Assembly: GCA_012962595.1 (NCBI GenBank)
Contig: DTXE01000293.1
Coordinates: 1 to 5,100, forward strand
Length of the DNA: 5,100 nucleotides
From: Syntrophaceae bacterium
Lineage (GTDB): Bacteria > Desulfobacterota > DTXE01
Reading direction: 5' to 3'
Below the pieces are notes generated by a model, which saw only the letters and a list, made by a program, of their open reading frames with translations, was not told the DNA's origin and did not search any database. The translations under genes and the position numbers were made by a program. Below, piece by piece: positions 1 through 5,065 of the stretch (positions within the stretch are counted from its first letter, which is position 1; each line of letters begins with the position of its first letter).

Positions 1-2
1 AA

Positions 3-83
3 AATCCATTGCGCCCGTTAGTAGATGTTAATAAATTACCTATGCCTGATAGGAATTTATATATGAAATATGAAAGTGAGTGA
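3..83 (+). pseudogene. Truncated fragment resembling a B12-binding radical SAM protein
   Basis: An open frame enters from the left edge and ends at TGA 81-83, giving 26 visible residues that include PLRPLVDVNKLPMPDRNLY. In B12-binding radical SAM enzymes (BchE-like Fe-S oxidoreductases) the stretch joining the cobalamin domain to the radical SAM domain typically reads like PLIEDLDxLPFPDRxLY, followed within a few dozen residues by the CxxxCxxC iron-sulfur motif. Here the frame stops six residues after the LPMPDRNLY segment and no cysteine motif follows, so the catalytic domain would be missing. The break lies 8 bases before the first copy of a short repeat at 92, suggesting an insertion or deletion boundary. 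The resemblance is recalled from family knowledge and the stretch is short. It could instead be the tail of an unrelated protein. Confidence 0.4.
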
Positions 84-91
84 TAGTCAAG

Positions 92-116
92 AAAAATGGG
101 ATGTGTCCCTATTTTT
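92..116. repeat. Hairpin repeat, copy 1 (AAAAATGGGATGTGTCC)
   Basis: AAAAATGGGA and TCCC-t-ATTTTT can pair as a 10-bp stem around a TGTG loop, with a single bulged T at 110. The first 17 bases are repeated exactly at 348-364. Read on the minus strand the unit is GGGACACATCCCATTTTT, a form I associate with repeats near IS200-like/RAYT transposases. That association is inference. The stem with A- and T-rich ends could also act as a weak bidirectional terminator. Confidence 0.6.
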
Positions 117-225
117 CCCCTAAGAGACTTTCACTAATTCTCATCCTGATGCCCTGAACCTTTTCAGTCTCTTATCCACTCCTTGGAACCGTGGTCCACT
201 ACCCCAGAATTGTTTCCATATCACA

Positions 226-244
226 AAAAATGCGATATGTCTCC
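226..244. repeat. Degenerate copy 2 of the hairpin repeat
   Basis: AAAAATGCGATATGTCTCC matches copies 1 and 3 (AAAAATGGGATGTGTCC) with two substitutions and one extra base. The substitutions break the GGGA/TCCC stem, so this copy looks decayed. It has the same orientation as the other two. Confidence 0.45.
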
Positions 245-284
245 AATTTCATCCTATGGCTTCTCGCAACCCTTTTTCTCTTTT

Positions 285-310
285 AAAATGAAAAATGTAG
301 CTTCGACCCC
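285..310. repeat. Possible second repeat type (GGGGTCGAAGCTAC on minus strand)
   Basis: Read on the minus strand this begins GGGGTCGAAGCTAC and continues into an ATTTTTCATTTT run. The GGGGTC start followed by a T-rich, ATTTT-containing stretch recalls another class of short repeats found beside RAYT-type transposase genes. There is only one copy in the window, so the assignment rests on resemblance alone. Confidence 0.25.
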
Positions 311-347
311 AAGCTATCGGGCCAGGCTACCGCACAAACAATCAACC

Positions 348-380
348 AAAAATGGGATGTGTCCAAGGTATCCCTAATTT
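348..380 (-). terminator. Hairpin repeat copy 3, possible terminator of the minus-strand operon
   Basis: Bases 348-364 repeat copy 1 (92-108) exactly. GGGAT (354-358) pairs with ATCCC (370-374) around an 11-base loop, and weaker A/T pairing extends it towards 380. On the minus strand the stem is followed by ATTTTT, which ends in the T-run at 352-348. The SLOG stop codon (376-374) lies in the stem, so this is well placed to end transcription of the minus-strand genes. The stem is short, so terminator strength is uncertain. Confidence 0.35.
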
Positions 381-874
381 CCTACCCCGGATACTGACAA
401 AATATTCTTTGTGAGTTTTATGGCCTCTTCAGGTGACTGTGCCTTCAATAAAAGTCCGCTGTTTCTATACTCCTCAAAAGTATCATCAATGTCAAAGTCT
501 AGGAGGATTACCTTCTTTCCGTTCTTTAATGCCAATGCAATCTCTGAAATGGTACCGGCGCCACCTTTACATGCGATTACCACATCGCTGGAGAGCACAT
601 TTATGTAGTTTCGTGCATCACCCATTCCTGTCAGTATCTGTATATCAATATACTTGGAAGTGCTACTAGAATCTCTACCGGGAAGTATTCCCACCGTTAT
701 TCCCCCATGCTCTTTACAGCCTTTTGATGAGGCCTCCATTATCCCCGCTGACCGTCCTCCATTTAATAGCACCCATCCTTCTTTAGCAATCAAGGCACCA
801 AGATCATATGCCAACTTTATATCCTTTTTATTGGCATCTCCTCCACCCATAACACCGATAATAGTTTTTCTCAT
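374..874 (-). CDS. TIGR00725-type SLOG-fold (DprA/LOG-related) nucleotide-binding protein
   Basis: This encodes a 166-residue cytoplasmic Rossmann-like protein of the TIGR00725 group, related to the cytokinin-activating LOG enzymes and DprA. Visible marks are a glycine-rich first strand (IIGVMGGG, residues 5-12), GGRSAGIME (39-47), LPGR (64-67) and GGAGTISE (104-111). The last is the counterpart of the LOG PGGxGTxxE phosphoribosyl-binding loop, with CK in place of the usual residues before it. The length fits the family. The ATG at 874 is chosen because GGAGAGG (891-885) lies 10 bases upstream and the protein then begins MRKTIIGVMGG. The open frame continues to 937, but that basic extension overlaps the toxin gene. 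The gene begins 4 bases after the toxin stop, so it is probably co-transcribed. No substrate is established for this group. Nucleotide or ADP-ribose-type ligands are plausible from SLOG-family knowledge. Confidence 0.88.
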   Translation of the reverse strand: MRKTIIGVMGGGDANKKDIKLAYDLGALIAKEGWVLLNGGRSAGIMEASSKGCKEHGGITVGILPGRDSSSTSKYIDIQILTGMGDARNYINVLSSDVVIACKGGAGTISEIALALKNGKKVILLDFDIDDTFEEYRNSGLLLKAQSPEEAIKLTKNILSVSGVGN

Positions 875-878
875 ATTT

Positions 879-1181
879 TTAGAGCCTCTCCTTTTCTTTT
901 CTCTCCTCCCGTTGTACGAGCCGTAAGGTTTCTTCATAAATGGTGCGTCGAGGGCCTATGGCAACAATTTCAATAACCTTGCTTTTAATACGGTAGATGA
1001 TGCGAAATTTTCCTATTTGGAAACTTTGCAACCCCATAAGTTCTGCCTGCAATGGGTTTCCAACTCCGGGATTATTGACAATCTCATCTAATCCAGCTCG
1101 AACTTTCCTTTTGAGCACAGGGTGCATCTTCCTGATAAGCTCCCGGGTTTCCTTTGGAATTCGGATCTTTAAAGGCTGCAT
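879..1181 (-). CDS. RelE/ParE-family toxin
   Basis: A 100-residue protein of the RelE/ParE superfamily, the usual toxin half of a type II toxin-antitoxin pair. RelE members cut mRNA on the ribosome and ParE members poison gyrase; the sequence does not decide which applies. It begins MQPLKIRIPKETRELIRKM, has a basic helix (LKRKVRAGLDEI, residues 23-34), then GNPLQAEL (41-48), the typical core strand KFRIIYRI (58-65) and the closing motif GPRRTIYEE (76-84). Relatives I know often have GHRRxIYE, so the proline at residue 77 may matter. A lysine/arginine/glutamate-rich tail follows (REERKEKERL, 91-100). The ATG at 1181 is preferred, leaving 7 bases after the antitoxin stop. A TTG at 1199 would add six residues and overlap the antitoxin by 11 bases, with a weak GGACGAG upstream. 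Confidence 0.88.
   Translation of the reverse strand: MQPLKIRIPKETRELIRKMHPVLKRKVRAGLDEIVNNPGVGNPLQAELMGLQSFQIGKFRIIYRIKSKVIEIVAIGPRRTIYEETLRLVQREERKEKERL
885..891 (-). promoter_or_regulatory. Ribosome binding site fixing the SLOG start
   Basis: On the minus strand GGAGAGG lies 10 bases before ATG 874-872, inside the last codons of the toxin gene. It supports the internal ATG over the longer frame that begins at 937. Confidence 0.6.
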
Positions 1182-1188
1182 GTTCAAA

Positions 1189-1449
1189 CTATTTTTCAAA
1201 CAGCTCGTCCAAGGTGTATAGTCGCCTATTTTTCTTCAGTCTCTGAATTCCCTGTCGGATTTCGGCCATGAGATCCCGGTCTGATCGTATAAGCAGTGTC
1301 TCTTGCCAGCTCTGGAACTGGTCGGAGCTTACCAAAACCGCAACTGGTTTCCCGTTCCGTGTTATAGTTATCTCTTCATCCCTAGATTGCACCGCATCTA
1401 CCAATTCACTCAGCTTCATCTTTACTTCAGAAAGAGGTAATGTTTTCAC
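1189..1449 (-). CDS. Phd/YefM-family antitoxin
   Basis: An 86-residue type II antitoxin with the Phd/YefM N-terminal DNA-binding and dimerisation domain: LPLSEVKMKLSELVDAV (residues 4-20), then ITITRNGKPVAVLVS (27-41), the common strand-turn-strand of the fold. The charged C-terminal part (about 57-86, ending YTLDELFEK) would wrap and neutralise the RelE-like toxin encoded next. The start is GTG at 1449, because a perfect GGAGGT (1461-1456) lies 6 bases upstream. The frame is open to a TTG at 1488, but that codon overlaps the promoter -10 and the predicted transcript begins downstream of it. Order antitoxin-then-toxin with 7-base spacing is standard. Phd/YefM proteins usually repress their own promoter, and a palindrome suited to this lies directly upstream. 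Confidence 0.9.
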   Translation of the reverse strand: MKTLPLSEVKMKLSELVDAVQSRDEEITITRNGKPVAVLVSSDQFQSWQETLLIRSDRDLMAEIRQGIQRLKKNRRLYTLDELFEK

Positions 1450-1455
1450 AATTTG

Positions 1456-1461
1456 ACCTCC
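1456..1461 (-). promoter_or_regulatory. Ribosome binding site fixing the GTG antitoxin start
   Basis: A full GGAGGT on the minus strand sits 6 bases before GTG 1449-1447. It rules in the GTG start and argues against the longer TTG-initiated form. Confidence 0.75.
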
Positions 1462-1467
1462 ATTTAG

Positions 1468-1489
1468 ATTAACCAAAATTTTGGTCAAT
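1468..1489. promoter_or_regulatory. Palindromic operator candidate for the toxin-antitoxin operon
   Basis: ACCAAAATTTTGGT (1472-1485) is a perfect 14-bp palindrome. Allowing one mismatched pair (1471/1486) it extends to 22 bp, with ATT and AAT outer arms. It covers the predicted transcription start near 1481 and touches the -10 box. That is where a Phd/YefM antitoxin dimer would have to bind to block the promoter. Binding is inferred. Confidence 0.6.
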
Positions 1490-1516
1490 TATACAGCGTA
1501 TTCATGTGGATGTCAA
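1488..1516 (-). promoter_or_regulatory. Consensus sigma-70 promoter of the toxin-antitoxin-SLOG operon
   Basis: On the minus strand TTGACA (1516-1511) is followed after exactly 17 bases by TATAAT (1493-1488), a full match to both consensus hexamers at optimal spacing. Transcription should start near 1481, leaving a leader of about 32 bases before the antitoxin GTG. The -35 box lies 18 bases beyond the thioesterase stop codon, so the toxin-antitoxin genes need not depend on read-through. Two further ATTGAC words (minus strand, 1489-1484 and 1527-1522) flank the -35 copy. Confidence 0.8.
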
Positions 1517-1534
1517 TATTCGTCAATTTGGTCT

Positions 1535-1996
1535 TCATTTCCCCCAATTAGCAGGCATACGGAGAGCCACAACCTCTCCTCGTGCACACTCTGCTTCCTT
1601 TGCAAAGAGTGAACAGGTAAGAATGGTTTTTCTTTCCTTCATTTCCTTGACCCATGCTCGCAGAGTAACCGGCTCATCGATAGGTGTTGGTCGCAGATAT
1701 GAGACCTGCAAAGACCCGGTAACATACCAGATTGGTGGCTCCGTACCAATTTCTCGACCCTCCGCACGGTAGGCAGCTGCAATGGCAGTACAAACACAGT
1801 GACAGTCAATAATGGTAGCGATAATCCCGCCATTCAAGATATGCTGTGGGGTCCCTGAATGATACCCCTTGGGCTTCCAGGTGCAGACTGCCTCGTTGCC
1901 TGACCAATAGCTCTTTATCTTTAAGCCCTGCTCATTTAGACTTCCACAGCCCCAGCAGTAGTTTTCCCCCATCTGATCCTGAAATGCCCTCTCCAT
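1535..1996 (-). CDS. PaaI-like hotdog-fold thioesterase
   Basis: A 153-residue protein of the hotdog-fold acyl-CoA thioesterase superfamily (PaaI/THEM4-like), which hydrolyses acyl-CoA thioesters in the cytoplasm. The N-terminus has CWGCGSLNEQGLKI (residues 14-27), matching the CxGCGxxNxxGL start common in this branch. The central motif is HILNGGIIATIIDCH (52-66), the equivalent of HGGxxAxxxD with N55 in the usual histidine place and D64 as the acidic residue on the long helix. The strand SLQVSYLRPTPI (95-106) follows, as expected. The ATG at 1996 is chosen because AGGAGGT lies just upstream; a GTG at 2002 falls inside that site. The substrate is unknown. It stands first of the minus-strand genes, but the strong promoter behind it suggests separate control from the toxin-antitoxin genes. 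Confidence 0.85.
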   Translation of the reverse strand: MERAFQDQMGENYCWGCGSLNEQGLKIKSYWSGNEAVCTWKPKGYHSGTPQHILNGGIIATIIDCHCVCTAIAAAYRAEGREIGTEPPIWYVTGSLQVSYLRPTPIDEPVTLRAWVKEMKERKTILTCSLFAKEAECARGEVVALRMPANWGK

Positions 1997-2000
1997 AGCC

Positions 2001-2007
2001 ACCTCCT
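2001..2007 (-). promoter_or_regulatory. Ribosome binding site fixing the thioesterase start
   Basis: AGGAGGT on the minus strand lies 4 bases before ATG 1996-1994. The alternative GTG at 2002-2000 overlaps it and is therefore unlikely. Confidence 0.7.
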
Positions 2008-2192
2008 ACATGGGATAAATCAACCACACAATGCTAAATATGTCAATCAACCGAAGTGACTACCCCTCATGCTCTATCCCTTAGCTCAAGCGATCTATCT
2101 ATGGGCAATGGTTTAACAATCTACTTGTTTGCTCATGATAAATATGTTATTTTTCTACCGATTTCAGTTGTAGGTGGCGGGAAAGAAATAAG
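2008..2192. promoter_or_regulatory. Divergent intergenic region between the thioesterase gene and pgi
   Basis: This region must hold promoters for both directions. On the minus strand a TTGACA (2046-2041) is a good -35 box for the thioesterase, but no clear -10 follows at normal spacing. On the plus strand only weak hexamers are visible before pgi: TTGTTT at 2125-2130, with an AT-rich stretch ending in TATGTTATTTTT. I see no convincing long palindrome, terminator or RNA gene. Confidence 0.35.
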
Positions 2193-3635
2193 ATGCACAG
2201 ATGGGAGGATTCTAGTTGGGTAGATGCCATGAGAATAACACTTGATTTTAACAACATGATGGCTCACTCCATTGGTGAGAAACATGGCTTGACAGATGAA
2301 GACATAAATGCATTAGAGGATACCGCAAAGGATATCCATAACGAACTGATGGAACGCAGAAAAAAAGGGGGGCTTCAATTTTATGAATTACCCTACCAGG
2401 AAGAAATGGCCTTAAGAATTGAAGAATACGCTGAAGACATGAAGGCCAGATTCGAGAACTTAGTCATACTGGGAATCGGGGGCTCTGCCTTAGGTGGCAT
2501 GGCCCTCCACATAGCTCTTAACCATCCATATTATAACCTGCTTTCTAAACAAGAAAGGGGTGGTTACCCTAAGGTTTTCTTCAAAGACAATGTTGATCCC
2601 GACTGGTTTGGCGGATTATTTGATATCCTTGATCTCAAAAAAACGGCCTTTCATGTGATTAGTAAATCTGGAGAAACTTCGGAAACCATGAGCCAGTTTC
2701 TCATTGTTCGTGAAAAGCTAACACATGTGCTTGGAGAAAAAGGTCATAAAGATCACATAATAGTTACTACCGACCCTCAAAAAGGTGCACTAAGGGAAAT
2801 CATCAAAAGGGAGGGCTACTTAGATTTTCCTATACCTAGAGCGGTTGGAGGGCGTTTCTCAGTTTTGACACCGGTGGGGTTACTTCCTGCTGCTGCCTGC
2901 GGGATTGATATTCACGAAATCCTAGCTGGTGCACGCTACATGGACCAAAGATGTAACATTCCCACTCTTTGGGAAAATCCTGCCTATATGAACGGTGCCC
3001 TTCAATACCTTTCCTACACCAGAAAAAATAAAACTATCTCGGTAATGATGCCTTATTCAGCTCATCTTAAAGGTATAGCCAACTGGTTTCGTCAAATTTG
3101 GGCAGAGAGCCTAGGAAAAAGGTATGGGATAGATGGAGCCAAGGTCTATGTGGGCCCTACCCCTGTCAAGGCCTTGGGGGTTACAGATCAGCATTCTCAG
3201 CTTCAGCTTTATATGGAGGGACCTTTTGATAAGGTCATCACCTTTTTAGTTGTGAGAAAACACTCAAGAGAGGTTCCCATACCAAATCTCTACTCAGACA
3301 TAAAGGATATTTCGCATCTTGGTAATCACTCCTTAAACCAGCTTTTCTATGCAGAAAGTACTGCCACCGAGTTGGCCTTAACCAAAAGTGAGAGAAGTAA
3401 CTGCTCCATAGTGCTTCCGGAAATCAATCCCTTTACCATAGGACAGCTGCTATTCCTCTTTGAGGTACAGACGGTATTCACTGGATGGTTGTTTAGAATA
3501 AACCCTCTTGACCAGCCTGGAGTAGAAGAGGGGAAAAGGCTAACATATGGTCTTATGGGGAGGGTAGGTTTTGAACACAAACGGAAAGAGGCAGAAGAAG
3601 GCCTGCTTAAGAAACAAAAACGTTACATGGTATGA
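2193..3635 (+). CDS. pgi: Glucose-6-phosphate isomerase
   Basis: Cytoplasmic enzyme interconverting glucose 6-phosphate and fructose 6-phosphate in glycolysis and gluconeogenesis. The 480 residues fit the shorter bacterial form rather than the roughly 550-residue E. coli type. Visible marks: GIGGSALGG (94-102), the sugar-phosphate loop SKSGETSET (157-165), signature 1 around VGGRFSVLTPVG (218-229), WAESLGKRYG with catalytic E305 (303-312), TDQHSQ with active-site H334 (331-336), and signature 2 INPLDQPGVEEGK ending in K448 (436-448). All key residues are present, so the enzyme should be active. ATG 2193 gives the longest form but has only a weak purine-rich site (GGGAAAG). ATG 2229 would start MRITLDFNNMMA, nearer to where relatives begin, but has no well-spaced site either. 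The stop overlaps the next gene. Confidence 0.96.
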   Translation: MHRWEDSSWVDAMRITLDFNNMMAHSIGEKHGLTDEDINALEDTAKDIHNELMERRKKGGLQFYELPYQEEMALRIEEYAEDMKARFENLVILGIGGSALGGMALHIALNHPYYNLLSKQERGGYPKVFFKDNVDPDWFGGLFDILDLKKTAFHVISKSGETSETMSQFLIVREKLTHVLGEKGHKDHIIVTTDPQKGALREIIKREGYLDFPIPRAVGGRFSVLTPVGLLPAAACGIDIHEILAGARYMDQRCNIPTLWENPAYMNGALQYLSYTRKNKTISVMMPYSAHLKGIANWFRQIWAESLGKRYGIDGAKVYVGPTPVKALGVTDQHSQLQLYMEGPFDKVITFLVVRKHSREVPIPNLYSDIKDISHLGNHSLNQLFYAESTATELALTKSERSNCSIVLPEINPFTIGQLLFLFEVQTVFTGWLFRINPLDQPGVEEGKRLTYGLMGRVGFEHKRKEAEEGLLKKQKRYMV

Positions 3636-5062
3636 ATATGCCTTCAGAGGTTAGACCCAAAATTCCAAAGCCCTTCAAACTGGTCAAGTATTTTTCTCTC
3701 ACCAGTTTGATTGTAATTCTTGTATTTACTATAGTATTTTCCATAATCATTTACCAGAGAGCCAAAAAGACCCTCTTAACAAACAGTCAGGAATACGTTC
3801 GCCTGCTTGCAGAAAACCTGAATCATCAGGTCTTTGTGCAGTTCACAGCGCTCATGTACTATAAATTCGGTAAAGTGCAATTGAGGGATAAAGTTCAGTA
3901 TGAAACTTTGGATAGGGTAGTCAGGAATACTATTCATAGCTTTCCCATCAATCAGGTGAATATTTACGATCGCTATGGTGATATAATTCGATACAGTACA
4001 GATCCTTCTTTGGTGGGGAAAAGTGGGCTTGGGGGCAAATATTACATACAGGCCATGAAGGGTGAGACGGTGTCCAAATTTATCTCCAAAGGTGGTTTTT
4101 GGGAGTTCATATGGGCCAACAAAGGTGAGAGAAAGCTTAAGACATACGTCCCATATCGGGCAGAAAAGCTTCTTTCATGGAAGATGGGTCCTGTTCTGGG
4201 CGTTTTTGAAATTACTCAGGACCTCTCAGAAGATTATAAGGGCCTGTGGCGATCCCAAATCCGCTGGCTTGGAATCACTATAACTCTTATGGGACTGCTT
4301 TTCTTCACCCTAAGGCTAATAGTGAAGAGAGCTGATCAGATTATCGAAAAACGGGCCATAGAGCGAAGGAAATTAGAAGAGCAGCTTCACCAGGCTGAAA
4401 GGCTGGCCAGTCTTGGAGAAATGGTTGCTGCCATTTCTCACGAGATACGAAATCCACTGGGTATTATACATAGTACCGCGGAATTATTAAAAAAGAAGGG
4501 GGCACAATCCGACCAGGGGATGAAACTTGCTGAAGTAATCGTTCAAGAAGCCAATCGCCTCAATGGAATCTTGACAGAATTCTTAGACTTCGCCCGGCCA
4601 CAAATGCCTAAATTGACCTCTTGTAAAATGGAGTCGGTGATAGAGAAGAATTTAGAATTTCTAAAACCAGAGATAGAAAAGCACCATATAGGAATCTCAC
4701 GCAAGTATTCAAGAGATGGGGGAGAGGTTCTGGCTGATCCCCATCTTTTATATCGGGCCTTCCTCAATATCTTTCTCAACGCCATCCAGGCCATGCCTAA
4801 TGGAGGTACACTTAGTGTAGAGATCGACCATCAGGATAAAAAAGGAGAGGGAGTTATGGTCAAGGTCACCGATACCGGGACAGGAATTTCAGAAGAACAT
4901 ATTAAGAGAATATTTAATCCCTTTTTCACCACTAAACAAAGAGGTTCTGGTTTAGGACTCTCCATTGTTAAAAACATTGTAGAAAGCCATAATGGGTCAG
5001 TGGAAATTCGAAGTAAACCAGGTCTCGGAACATCAGTAATAATAAGTATTCCACGAGGATAG
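3632..5062 (+). CDS. Membrane sensor histidine kinase (ZraS/NtrB-like)
   Basis: A 476-residue two-component sensor that would autophosphorylate on histidine and pass phosphate to the regulator encoded next. Layout: short cytoplasmic N-terminus, membrane segment about 20-41, extracytoplasmic sensor region about 42-207 (Cache/PAS-like strand pattern with NIYDRYGDIIRYSTDPSLVG at 110-129), second membrane segment about 211-231, charged helical linker 232-258, HisKA with SHEIRNPLG (H270), and HATPase_c with N box around N383, G1 DTGTGI (414-419), F box FNPFFTTK (428-435) and G2 GSGLGLSI (438-445). No HAMP domain is evident between membrane segment and linker. ATG 3632 overlaps the pgi stop as ATGA, with no good ribosome site, so translation is probably coupled to pgi. 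ATG 3638 is a possible alternative. The ligand is unknown. Confidence 0.94.
   Translation: MNMPSEVRPKIPKPFKLVKYFSLTSLIVILVFTIVFSIIIYQRAKKTLLTNSQEYVRLLAENLNHQVFVQFTALMYYKFGKVQLRDKVQYETLDRVVRNTIHSFPINQVNIYDRYGDIIRYSTDPSLVGKSGLGGKYYIQAMKGETVSKFISKGGFWEFIWANKGERKLKTYVPYRAEKLLSWKMGPVLGVFEITQDLSEDYKGLWRSQIRWLGITITLMGLLFFTLRLIVKRADQIIEKRAIERRKLEEQLHQAERLASLGEMVAAISHEIRNPLGIIHSTAELLKKKGAQSDQGMKLAEVIVQEANRLNGILTEFLDFARPQMPKLTSCKMESVIEKNLEFLKPEIEKHHIGISRKYSRDGGEVLADPHLLYRAFLNIFLNAIQAMPNGGTLSVEIDHQDKKGEGVMVKVTDTGTGISEEHIKRIFNPFFTTKQRGSGLGLSIVKNIVESHNGSVEIRSKPGLGTSVIISIPRG
5055..5058 (+). promoter_or_regulatory. Ribosome binding site of the response regulator
   Basis: GAGG within the last codons of the kinase gene lies 7 bases before ATG 5066. 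This supports the start of the partial regulator gene and tight operon packing. Confidence 0.5.
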
Positions 5063-5065
5063 GCT

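Larger units (their letters stand above)
84..373. other. Gene-poor repeat region between the left fragment and the SLOG gene
   Basis: I see no convincing gene in these 290 bases. Plus-strand open frames here have no ribosome binding site or recognisable domain. The stretch is marked by recurring AAAAATG words at 92, 226, 291 and 348; three of them extend into a GGGATGTGTCC-like sequence. A minus-strand frame (248 to 141) encodes a short basic tail ending in GVDKRLKRFRASG, which may be a remnant of a mobile-element gene but is not identified. The pattern suggests a decayed or non-autonomous mobile element. Confidence 0.5.

Noticed and set aside
31..60. Inverted repeat ATAAATT-a-CCTAT / ATAGGAATTTAT with a 5-base loop, considered as a terminator or element end
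   Set aside because: It lies wholly inside the probable coding fragment 3-83, is AT-rich, has a bulged base and no following T-run, so coincidence within coding sequence is more likely.
183..377. Plus-strand open frame of 64 codons in the repeat region
   Set aside because: It has no ribosome site or recognisable motif and spans repeat copies 2 and 3; it reads as non-coding.
875..937. N-terminal extension of the SLOG protein (21 residues, basic)
   Set aside because: It overlaps the toxin gene and lies before a clear ribosome site and the family-typical start MRKTIIGVMGG.
1450..1488. TTG-initiated extension of the antitoxin
   Set aside because: GGAGGT sits 6 bases before the GTG at 1449, and the TTG lies at the -10 box, upstream of the expected transcript start.
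1506..1772. Plus-strand open frame of 88 codons
   Set aside because: It is antisense to the thioesterase gene, whose family motifs and ribosome site are clear; no support for a second gene.
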